From: JAIFWC01 sp035688135
GTDB lineage: Bacteria; Patescibacteriota; Saccharimonadia; Saccharimonadales; UBA10212
Length of the DNA stretch: 21,116 nt
Reading direction: 5' to 3'
NCBI GenBank assembly: GCA_035688135.1
Contig: DASSNG010000044.1
Location: 1 to 21,116, forward strand
A program made the position numbers and the translations under genes. Each line of letters starts with the position of its first letter. The stretch's first letter is position 1. Below are positions 13,016 through 19,700 of this stretch, in pieces. The notes beneath the pieces are model-generated. The model searched no databases, had not been told where the DNA came from, and saw only the letters and a program-made list of their open reading frames with translations.

Positions 13016-13531
13016 CGCCTGAGCGGCTTGTATAACTTTGTAGATAAAATCTTTTTTGCTGGCAGAGTATGATTTACGGTCATCAGCGTACCTCCCGGCA
13101 AGTCCTTTCTTTAGCTGCTCGTAATCGGCGGCGGCCTTGGGGTGAGTAATCAGGTAATCCCTGAACAAAACCGTCGTATTCACGTACTCCTCATTCCATT
13201 CTCCTATATGCAGATGGACAGTCCGGTTATACTCCGGGCCTTTAGCCAGCATTAGATGGTCGGGCACATCTTCACGCAGATGATAACCATGGGTTTCCAG
13301 ACGCGGGGCCCAATCTTTCGCTTGTTTGGTGCTTTTGACCACCATCAGAATATCTATTAGCGGCTTGGCCATGATGCCAGGGATACTGGTGCTGCCCACG
13401 TGATAAATCTTGATGATGTTTTTGCGGTCCAAATAAGATTCTAGTTCTGCTTTCTCATCCTGGAATGCTTTAGCCCAAGCAGGGTCATACGGTTCTAGCC
13501 TTACCTTCCCGCGGTGCACGCCTACTGTCAT
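12992..13531 (-). CDS. GrpB/UPF0157-family nucleotidyltransferase-like protein
   Basis: A 179-residue protein of the GrpB family, a nucleotidyltransferase-fold group with poorly known function. VRLEPYDPAWAKAFQDEKAEL and the signature YHVGSTSIPGIMAKPLIDILMVV (43-65) are diagnostic; GS and the D-x-hydrophobic run form the expected active site. The last seven residues, GKNWGEL, followed by TGA in an ATGA overlap, are identical to those of PolA and fall within a 24-bp direct repeat that brackets this gene. The C-terminus therefore looks borrowed from polA, and the gene inserted between polA and mazG. The RNA or protein target is unknown. Confidence 0.85.
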   Translation of the reverse strand: MTVGVHRGKVRLEPYDPAWAKAFQDEKAELESYLDRKNIIKIYHVGSTSIPGIMAKPLIDILMVVKSTKQAKDWAPRLETHGYHLREDVPDHLMLAKGPEYNRTVHLHIGEWNEEYVNTTVLFRDYLITHPKAAADYEQLKKGLAGRYADDRKSYSASKKDFIYKVIQAAQAGKNWGEL

Positions 13532-13551
13532 AACTCGCCCCAGTTTTTGCC
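13528..13551 (-). repeat. 24-bp direct repeat, copy at polA-grpB junction
   Basis: The second copy, 536 bases from the first, at the true polA 3' end. GKNW is a normal ending for PolA proteins, so this is probably the original copy. Confidence 0.9.
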
Positions 13552-16155
13552 GATGGATACGTCGGCCCTAAGTTTTACCGGCAGCTCTATTACGCTTTCC
13601 ATGGTCTGTTTCATTATGCGGCCTACTGATTCCGCCTCTTCCTGGGGAGCTTCCACAATAAGGCTGTCATGCACCTGTAGCAATATATCGGCGCTCTTGG
13701 GCAGCTTGTTGGCTATTTTAACCATTGCCAGCTTCATGATGTCGGCGGCGCTGCCCTGCATGGGCATGTTTATGGCCGCCCGCAGGCCGGATTCGCGGAC
13801 GACGAAGTTAGGAGAGTTAACATCCGGCGTAGGACGGCGGCGCCCCATGATGGTTTCTACGTAGCCCTGCTCTTTGGCCTGTTGGCGCAACGAATCAAGG
13901 AACTCTTTAAGCTTTGGCCGTACTTCAAAATACTTGGTGATAAATTCGCGCGCCTGGCCGTATTCCAGCCCGGATGTGGCGCTAAGGCCATGCGGGCCCT
14001 GCCCGTAAATGATGCCGAAATTGAACGCTTTGGCGGCATAACGCTGCTCTTTTGTGACGTCTTGCGGCTTTATTCCGTAGACCAAAGCGGCGGTCTGTAT
14101 ATGGATGTCTTCGTCTTTGTTGAAAGCGTCAATCATGCCCTGGTCGCCGGAGAGGACGGCGGCTATGCGCAGTTCCTGCTGGCTGTAGTCGACGCTTACC
14201 AGCCGGTTGCCTTTGGCGGCCACGAAGGCGGTGCGGATACGCCGCCCCAAGTCCGTTCGCACCGGAATCGCCTGCAGATTCGGGTCCACGCTGCTCAGCC
14301 GGCCGGTCGGCGCGATAGTGATGTTATAGGTGGTATGCAGCCGGCTGTTCTTGTCTACCATCTTGGGCAGGACATCGATGTACGTATTCTTAAGTTTGGT
14401 GACCTCGCGGTACTGGCCTATAAGATCAATTATGGGATGGCTGCCGCGCAGTTTTTCCAGTTCCGACGCCGCGGTGGAAAGCCCGGTCTTGCCTTTTTTG
14501 ATGCCGGCCGTAGGCAGGTTAAGCTTTACGAACAGCACGTCGGCCAGCTGGCCGGGGCTGCCGATATTGAACTCGTGGTCCGCGTAACCGTATATCTTCT
14601 GTTCCAGGTCGCTGATAATCCCATCTATTTCCTTGCTGAAATCTTCCAGATACGGGCAGTCCAGCCGGATTCCCGTAAGCTCCATATCGGCCAGCACCGG
14701 AATGAGCGGCCATTCCACATCGCCGGCCAGTTTTTCTATCTTTGGCGCCTGTTCGAGCGCTTTCATCTGGCCGTGCTGTAGTTCCCGGATGACCGCTATG
14801 ATTTCGGGCGCGCGGGCTATGAGTTCATCTGTATCCAGCTCGTCCAGCGTGGAGCCTTCGTAACGCAGCTGGCTGCCGGCAAGCTCCGTCAGGCTCTGCG
14901 CCCTTAGCAAAGGGTTTATAAGATAGGCCGCCACCAGGACATCGTGCCCTACAGGCGGGATTTCTTTTACGCCCATAACCCGCAGCATCTTGATGGTCGA
15001 TTTAAGGTCGTAGCCCACCAGCGGCCGCACGTCCTTGAAATGGCCGGCAACCAGCTTATGGTCCAGCTTGCGCAAATCCAGAGTATAAGTGTCTTTGCCG
15101 TCCGGGCTGATAATCAGGGCCTGCGGGTCGGCGCCATGTTTGCCGGCGGCCCGCCCAAAGATATAGAAAAACTCCGAGTCCCCGATTTTGGGCAGGTCCT
15201 TATCGTTGTCTATGACAGTGTTTTTGCCCACTTTCAGTTTTACCCCTCCAACCGTCTCGGTAACCGGCGCCTCGCCCTTCATATGCTCCGGCAGGCCCCG
15301 AAGCAGGCTTCGGAATTCCAGCCGCTCCAGCAGCGTACGCAAAGCCTTGGCGTCAATCTTTGTACCATCCATTGCGTTTAAGTCCAGCTTCAAAGGCGCG
15401 TCGCACCAGATGGCGCCCACTTTTTTACTCAGATATGCGCTGTCGCGGCCGGCTTCTAACTTCTTACGGGTGCTTCCTTTGATGCCCTCCAGGTGCTTGT
15501 AAACACCGTCCAAGGTCTTATATTCCTTTAGCAGTTCTATGGCGGTCTTTTCGCCGATGCCCGGCACGCCCGGGATATTGTCGCTGCTGTCGCCTTTCAG
15601 CGCCTTAAGGTCCAGGAATTGTTCCGGCTTTAACCCATATTTTTGTTCAAAGCTTTCCGGATGGTACTCCTCGATATTTGAAAAACCGCGTTTAAGGGCA
15701 TAGACTTTCACGCGGTGATTTATAAGCTGCAGCATATCAAGGTCGGAAGTCACCAGCAGCGTTTCCAGGCCTTTCTTTTCGGCCATGACCGCCAGGCTGC
15801 CCATGATATCGTCGGCCTCGTAATCATCCAGCTCGTAAAGCGGCCAGCCGAATGCGTCCAGCAGGTCGTGCAGGATCGGAATCTGGGTATAAAAATCAGG
15901 CGGCGCAGGTTTGCGGCCGGCTTTGTATTCAGGGTATATCTCTACCCTTTTGCGGATATTGGTCTTGGGTTTGTCCCAGGCTACGCAGACATAATCGGGC
16001 TTTAGTTTCTTTATAAGTTCCAGCGCCATGGTGGCGAACCCGTACACGCCGCCGGTTGGTACGCCGTCGGCCGTACTAAGGTTGGGCATGGCGTAGTAGC
16101 CTCTGTAAAAGACAGATTTCCCATCGATAACTGCCAGTTTTTTCCTCTCAGCCAC
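13528..16155 (-). CDS. polA: DNA polymerase I, proofreading-deficient
   Basis: An 875-residue family A polymerase for gap repair and Okazaki processing. Residues 1-290 are the 5' nuclease, with D11, DDYEADDIMG, TSDLDMLQL and KGDSSDNIPGVPGIGEKTA. About 305-470 is a 3'-5' exonuclease-like domain without its metal ligands: no D-x-E, and VGYDLKSTIKML where N-L-K-Y-D is expected. The polymerase has motif A VDYSQQELR (D656), motif B R705, K709, F713, Y717 and motif C QVHDSL (H829, D830). Gln660 replaces the usual Ile of DYSQIELR. The start is GTG at 16155, with a consensus TATAAT 8 bases upstream. The stop overlaps grpB as ATGA, and four more genes follow in the same chain. Confidence 0.96.
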   Translation of the reverse strand: MAERKKLAVIDGKSVFYRGYYAMPNLSTADGVPTGGVYGFATMALELIKKLKPDYVCVAWDKPKTNIRKRVEIYPEYKAGRKPAPPDFYTQIPILHDLLDAFGWPLYELDDYEADDIMGSLAVMAEKKGLETLLVTSDLDMLQLINHRVKVYALKRGFSNIEEYHPESFEQKYGLKPEQFLDLKALKGDSSDNIPGVPGIGEKTAIELLKEYKTLDGVYKHLEGIKGSTRKKLEAGRDSAYLSKKVGAIWCDAPLKLDLNAMDGTKIDAKALRTLLERLEFRSLLRGLPEHMKGEAPVTETVGGVKLKVGKNTVIDNDKDLPKIGDSEFFYIFGRAAGKHGADPQALIISPDGKDTYTLDLRKLDHKLVAGHFKDVRPLVGYDLKSTIKMLRVMGVKEIPPVGHDVLVAAYLINPLLRAQSLTELAGSQLRYEGSTLDELDTDELIARAPEIIAVIRELQHGQMKALEQAPKIEKLAGDVEWPLIPVLADMELTGIRLDCPYLEDFSKEIDGIISDLEQKIYGYADHEFNIGSPGQLADVLFVKLNLPTAGIKKGKTGLSTAASELEKLRGSHPIIDLIGQYREVTKLKNTYIDVLPKMVDKNSRLHTTYNITIAPTGRLSSVDPNLQAIPVRTDLGRRIRTAFVAAKGNRLVSVDYSQQELRIAAVLSGDQGMIDAFNKDEDIHIQTAALVYGIKPQDVTKEQRYAAKAFNFGIIYGQGPHGLSATSGLEYGQAREFITKYFEVRPKLKEFLDSLRQQAKEQGYVETIMGRRRPTPDVNSPNFVVRESGLRAAINMPMQGSAADIMKLAMVKIANKLPKSADILLQVHDSLIVEAPQEEAESVGRIMKQTMESVIELPVKLRADVSIGKNWGEL

Positions 16156-16163
16156 TATTTGGA

Positions 16164-16169
16164 ATTATA
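16164..16169 (-). promoter_or_regulatory. -10 box of the polA operon
   Basis: A consensus TATAAT on the minus strand, 8 bases before the polA GTG, so nearly leaderless. No good -35. GTTAGCTAA at 16180-16188, a palindrome also found in the DHH-like leader, covers the spacer. Confidence 0.55.
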
Positions 16170-16196
16170 CGCCGTATCTGTTAGCTAAGCGACTGC

Positions 16197-17060
16197 TTAT
16201 GCTTCGGCGGCCATGCCGTATAGGGCGGCAGGTTCATGGCGCAGCCTGGCCCACATCTGGTCGCCGTAGCTCCAGTGCCACCATTCCGTGGGATTGACCT
16301 GAAGGCCCGTGTCAGTACCAAAAACCGCTCCTGTCATTATGGCGTAGAAGGCCCGGCGGTTAGCCTTGGCAATCCTGTCGGCTTTGTTAAGCCTATGGGA
16401 GTAGGTAAGTTCAAAATAATCCGGCATGACCCGCTCGCTGGTATCCCCATCCGTATGGCCCATAGGCACCTCTGCGCCCGGCACATAGTGCGGTCCGGGC
16501 TCTTTGAACCTGAGGTAAACGTCTACAGCGCCGCCGGTGGCATGCGGTGGAGGTTGCAGGGGACCCCATGAGGGGGCGGCTATCATCCTGTTCCTTATTC
16601 CCCGGCGCTCTTCTGGGGTAGCCTCCGGATTGTTGCGGGCTATAAGGCCCGGGAAGACTTTATCGTAAAGCCTTTGCTGTTCGCCCGGCGAGCGGAAAGC
16701 GTCCTCTACGAATAATTCCACTTCCCCGCCAAAAAATTCGGTGAATATGGGGTCTGTAAGCGTGTGGTTGATATCGCCCAATTTCTCGGCCAGCGTCCTG
16801 CGGACCATAAGAGGCTTTCGGCTGTCCGGCAGCGGCTCGCCGGTGGCGGCGTTAGGCCTTGAATAATAATTTTGGCCGGCTACGCCGTAGCTATGAAGGT
16901 CGGCGAGCTCTTCGTTAAACAGCGGGTTCTCCGGGTTTATGGGATGGCCGCGGTAGCCCTGTTTTATCTCCCTTAGCAGACCCATGCCAGGTACCGGCCG
17001 GTACAGCCGGTCAGGGTCGTAAGGCTGGTAGCCCGCTTCCCTGTCCCATATCCTTTTCAT
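16197..17060 (-). CDS. VanX/M15-type D-alanyl-D-alanine dipeptidase-like protein
   Basis: A 287-residue zinc peptidase of the M15 family. The metal and catalytic set is complete: VEDAFRSPGEQQRLYD (R123, the VanX arginine), PPHATGGAVDV with H173 and D180, and NPTEWWHWSYGD with catalytic E259 and zinc ligand H262. VanX-type enzymes cut free D-Ala-D-Ala. There is no signal peptide, so action in the cytoplasm on the dipeptide, rather than on the wall, is likely. The role may be recycling of host- or self-derived wall dipeptide; resistance is not implied, as no vanH or vanA accompanies it. It starts 3 bases after the DUF218-like stop codon, so both share one promoter. Confidence 0.85.
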   Translation of the reverse strand: MKRIWDREAGYQPYDPDRLYRPVPGMGLLREIKQGYRGHPINPENPLFNEELADLHSYGVAGQNYYSRPNAATGEPLPDSRKPLMVRRTLAEKLGDINHTLTDPIFTEFFGGEVELFVEDAFRSPGEQQRLYDKVFPGLIARNNPEATPEERRGIRNRMIAAPSWGPLQPPPHATGGAVDVYLRFKEPGPHYVPGAEVPMGHTDGDTSERVMPDYFELTYSHRLNKADRIAKANRRAFYAIMTGAVFGTDTGLQVNPTEWWHWSYGDQMWARLRHEPAALYGMAAEA

Positions 17061-17063
17061 GGG

Positions 17064-17939
17064 TTACTCGTTTTCTGATTCTATAAGCATGACCGCCGCT
17101 TTGAGGGTACGGACGATTTCTGAGAGATAGGTAGCCGGGGTCCTTTTTGCAACCAGTTCCGGATCGGAAGGATTGCCGGCGACATAAACATCGGTGATTC
17201 CGAATCTTTTGGCCACCCTTTCCAAATCCATCCGGGTAGAAACCTGGTAAATCTGAGTTGTAATAGCCGCTATTGAAGATTCTCCGTATTGGGCAATCTC
17301 GCTCTTTTGCAGGTCCGCCAGAACAGTAGCAAGCACGTCCGGCGTACCGGCTTTTTCCTTGGCTGTATAAGACACGCTTACTGTAAGGCCGGGATTCTCG
17401 CGCGCCACCAGCTTGGCGGCTCCGACGCATAAGTCGAATTGGTCCTGGGCGCCTGGCGCATAAGTCTCCGTCTCTTGTTCCCCGTCCCTTAGAGGGCGGC
17501 CGGAGCCGGCTACTATCAAGTGATTGAAGGTAGTGTTCGGATCCTTAAGGCAGTCCACGGCATAGCGCGTCCTATCTAAGTTGGACCGGCGGGCGCCGCC
17601 CAGAGCTATCACGGCGTCATAATGCCCAACCAGCGGCGTCTCTATATGGCCCGGGCGCCCCTCTTCATCGAATACGACCATCCGCAGAGCCTGGGCCGTT
17701 CTGTTAATAACCTCTACCGTTTCCGGCGACCAATCCCTTTCGTCTTTTTCCAAAGCCTGCCTGGACTCGATTCTTTCACCTTGGTAACGGGGGTCAAGCT
17801 GTTTAATGGCGGCCACGAACTGTTCCGGCTCCTCCGCCGGGTCTTCCTCCACGCCGAAATGCCCCAGCAAGTCCTTTGCCGAAGCTAACACTTCATAAGG
17901 GTCGGGCTGCGATTCGTGGCGAATGGTAAATTCGGACAT
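17064..17939 (-). CDS. DUF218/YdcF-like protein (tentative)
   Basis: A frame opening at a TTG at 17975 is rejected because that codon is in the predicted -35 box; ATG at 17939 (MSEFTIRHE) gives 291 residues. The second half has a Rossmann-like pattern reminiscent of DUF218 proteins (YdcF, SanA, ElyC): YDAVIALGGARRSNLDRTRYAVD, then FNHLIVAGSGRPLRDGEQETETYAP, an AAITTQIYQVSTRMDLERVAKRFG segment corresponding to the family's TSxxHxxR region, and VYVAGNPSD. The His of that motif is not obvious, so the assignment is tentative. There is no membrane segment. It is co-transcribed with the VanX-like gene, suggesting an envelope or peptide metabolism role. Confidence 0.4.
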   Translation of the reverse strand: MSEFTIRHESQPDPYEVLASAKDLLGHFGVEEDPAEEPEQFVAAIKQLDPRYQGERIESRQALEKDERDWSPETVEVINRTAQALRMVVFDEEGRPGHIETPLVGHYDAVIALGGARRSNLDRTRYAVDCLKDPNTTFNHLIVAGSGRPLRDGEQETETYAPGAQDQFDLCVGAAKLVARENPGLTVSVSYTAKEKAGTPDVLATVLADLQKSEIAQYGESSIAAITTQIYQVSTRMDLERVAKRFGITDVYVAGNPSDPELVAKRTPATYLSEIVRTLKAAVMLIESENE

Positions 17940-17946
17940 AATCCTA

Positions 17947-17975
17947 TTATTACCATATTTAAGGTGTTTTTTCAA
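17947..17975 (-). promoter_or_regulatory. Extended -10 promoter of the DUF218-like/VanX operon
   Basis: Minus strand: TTGAAA (17975-17970), 17 bases ending in TGG, then TAATAA (17952-17947) and 7 bases to the ATG at 17939. It decides the start codon of the DUF218-like gene. Confidence 0.72.
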
Positions 17976-17987
17976 GCTTTAAAGCTT
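17974..17987. promoter_or_regulatory. 14-bp perfect palindrome overlapping kinase stop codon and -35
   Basis: AAGCTTTAAAGCTT covers the stop of the upstream P-loop kinase gene and touches the TTGAAA -35 of the next operon. It could be an operator or an mRNA 3' hairpin; no T tract follows. Confidence 0.4.
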
Positions 17988-18545
17988 AAGGGCTTTGGTG
18001 ACTGTGGATTTGAAATCCTCTAAATTATCACTGTTATTCGATATAAAAATGTCGGCTTTAGCCTTTACGGCGGCCATGTCCAGCGCCGTGGGATCGTTTC
18101 CCTGGTGGTGCATTTCGGTCTGCTCTTCTGCCAGGAATTGTTCATAGGTCTTGTGGTCTTCCGGGCCGCGCAACCGCGATTCCACGCGGCGGTATCTGGC
18201 CTTAGGATTGGCGTCTAGCCAAACCAGCCGACCGCCTAAGCGGTGGAGTTCGTCCGCCTCGCCCGGGTTACGCAGGCTGGAAATCACCAGACCCGGGTAT
18301 TGGCGGCTTTGTTCCTTGAATTCTTCGACGGCTTTATCTATCAGGACACCTAAGCCGTGCCGGCGGCGCCACTCGCCACTAAGCTGGCTGGTATATTTGC
18401 GCTCGGGCGGCAGCCCCTGTCTTTTTACTTCGGCTCTTAAGATATCGGTAACCGACACGAAGTACCAGCCAAATCCGGCGACCAGGATTTGCGCAAGGGT
18501 GTCCTTGCCCGAACCGTTGGTGCCGGATATGCCGATTATTTTCAT
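17979..18545 (-). CDS. P-loop nucleotide-kinase-like protein
   Basis: A 188-residue NTPase of the nucleoside/nucleotide kinase group. MKIIGISGTNGSGKDTLAQ carries Walker A (8-16, GKDT), typical of dNMP kinases and dephospho-CoA kinase-like proteins. GLVISSLRNPGEADELHRLGG fits the strand and Arg region after Walker A in phage-type dNMP kinases, and RRVESRLRGPEDHKTYEQFL is a likely lid. Phosphorylation of a (deoxy)nucleotide is the best guess; dephospho-CoA is an alternative. Its ATG directly follows the rpoD TAA with no gap, so it is the third gene of the dnaG-rpoD transcription unit, where such a gene is not classical. Confidence 0.65.
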   Translation of the reverse strand: MKIIGISGTNGSGKDTLAQILVAGFGWYFVSVTDILRAEVKRQGLPPERKYTSQLSGEWRRRHGLGVLIDKAVEEFKEQSRQYPGLVISSLRNPGEADELHRLGGRLVWLDANPKARYRRVESRLRGPEDHKTYEQFLAEEQTEMHHQGNDPTALDMAAVKAKADIFISNNSDNLEDFKSTVTKALKL

Positions 18546-19697
18546 TTATTGCAGATATTCGTGGAGCCGACGGGTATCCTTATGCTTGCGCAGCTTGGCC
18601 AAGGCCTTGGCTTCTATCTGGCGGATTCGCTCGCGGGTAACGGAAAATTCCTGGCCGACTTCTTCGAGAGTATGGCTTTTGCCGTCTTCCAGGCCAAAGC
18701 GCAGCTTCAATATCTTCTGCTCGCGCTCGGTCAGGCTGGAAAGAATCTGGCGGACCTGCTCTTTAAGCAGCTGTTCACTGGCAGATTCGGTCGGGGTCTT
18801 GGCATCTTCGTCCTCTATGAAATCGCCTAGTACACTGTCCTCTTCGTCGTCGCGGACGCTGGCGTCCAAGCTGGAGATGTCCTGCTTGATTTTCATGATG
18901 TGCTCCACTTTTTCGACTTCCATCTCCATAGCGGCGGCAATTTCCTCGTTGGTTGGTTCGCGGTTAAGCTCCTGGGTAAGACGGCGCTGGGTGCGCAGAA
19001 GCTTGTTGATGGTTTCCACCATGTGCACGGGAATACGGATAGTGCGGGCCTGGTCGGCGATGGCGCGAGTAATGGCTTGGCGAATCCACCAGGTGGCGTA
19101 GGTGCTGAATTTGAAACCACGGTCCGGGTCGAACTTTTCAACTGCCCTCAGCAGGCCGGTGTTACCTTCCTGGATCAGGTCCAGCAGGTCCAGGCCGCGG
19201 CCTACGTAGCGTTTGGCAATAGATACCACCAGGCGCATGTTGGCTTCAGCCATCTGGTCTTTGGCCCGCTTATCGCCGGATTTAACTTTTTTGGCCAGGG
19301 CCAGTTCTTCTTCGGCGGTCAAAAGAGGTATTTTGCCGATTTCGCGCAGGTAAAGCCGGACGCTGTCATCGGCAATATCGTCCATATAGACGGCCGCTTC
19401 CGGCACGGCTTCTTCTTCGTCCTCTACCGCCCACTCATCGGCTTCTTCTTTGATTTCCTCTTCGGTAGGTTCGGCTACAGGTATCATGTCAATGTCTTCA
19501 TCGGTCATATCGGCATAAAGCTGGTCCAGCACGTCAATATTAGCCGGTATGTCGGGTATAAGTTCGAATATCTCGCTCTGCTCCAGCTTGCCATCTTTGC
19601 GGCCGCGCTCTAAAAGCTTGGCGATTTCTTTTTCATAATCTTTTACCGGCGCCCTTTTGGCGGCCGCGGCATCGTCGCTCTTCTTTTTTCTTGGCAT
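18546..19697 (-). CDS. rpoD: Primary RNA polymerase sigma factor (RpoD/SigA)
   Basis: A 383-residue group 1 sigma factor. Residues 1-100 are an acidic, poorly conserved region 1.1-like part. Region 1.2 is DDSVRLYLREIGKIPLLTAEEE (111-132), region 2 includes NMRLVVSIAKRYVGRGLDLLDLIQEGN and the melting/-10 segment FSTYATWWIRQAITRAIADQ (197-216), region 3 starts RTIRIPVHMVETINKL with H225 and E228, the pair that reads the TG of extended -10 promoters, and region 4.2 holds TLEEVGQEFSVTRERIRQIEAKALAKLRK (343-371). It follows dnaG by 3 bases; AAGGA lies 7 bases before the ATG, inside the end of dnaG. The E. coli-type dnaG-rpoD order is kept. Confidence 0.97.
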   Translation of the reverse strand: MPRKKKSDDAAAAKRAPVKDYEKEIAKLLERGRKDGKLEQSEIFELIPDIPANIDVLDQLYADMTDEDIDMIPVAEPTEEEIKEEADEWAVEDEEEAVPEAAVYMDDIADDSVRLYLREIGKIPLLTAEEELALAKKVKSGDKRAKDQMAEANMRLVVSIAKRYVGRGLDLLDLIQEGNTGLLRAVEKFDPDRGFKFSTYATWWIRQAITRAIADQARTIRIPVHMVETINKLLRTQRRLTQELNREPTNEEIAAAMEMEVEKVEHIMKIKQDISSLDASVRDDEEDSVLGDFIEDEDAKTPTESASEQLLKEQVRQILSSLTEREQKILKLRFGLEDGKSHTLEEVGQEFSVTRERIRQIEAKALAKLRKHKDTRRLHEYLQ

Positions 19698-19700
19698 AAA

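Noticed and set aside
12992..13551. grpB as a transposon or integron cassette flanked by target-site duplications
   Set aside because: No transposase, terminal inverted repeats or attachment site; the repeat is explained by a copied polA end.
13882..14781. 299-codon open frame on the plus strand
   Set aside because: It lies wholly inside polA on the opposite strand, has no family motif, and arises from codon bias of the real gene.
17064..17975. 303-residue version of the DUF218-like protein starting at TTG
   Set aside because: The TTG is the start of the TTGAAA -35; the ATG at 17939 fits the promoter.
18151..19101. 316-codon open frame on the plus strand
   Set aside because: Antisense to rpoD and the P-loop kinase gene; Ser/Arg-rich translation typical of a shadow frame.
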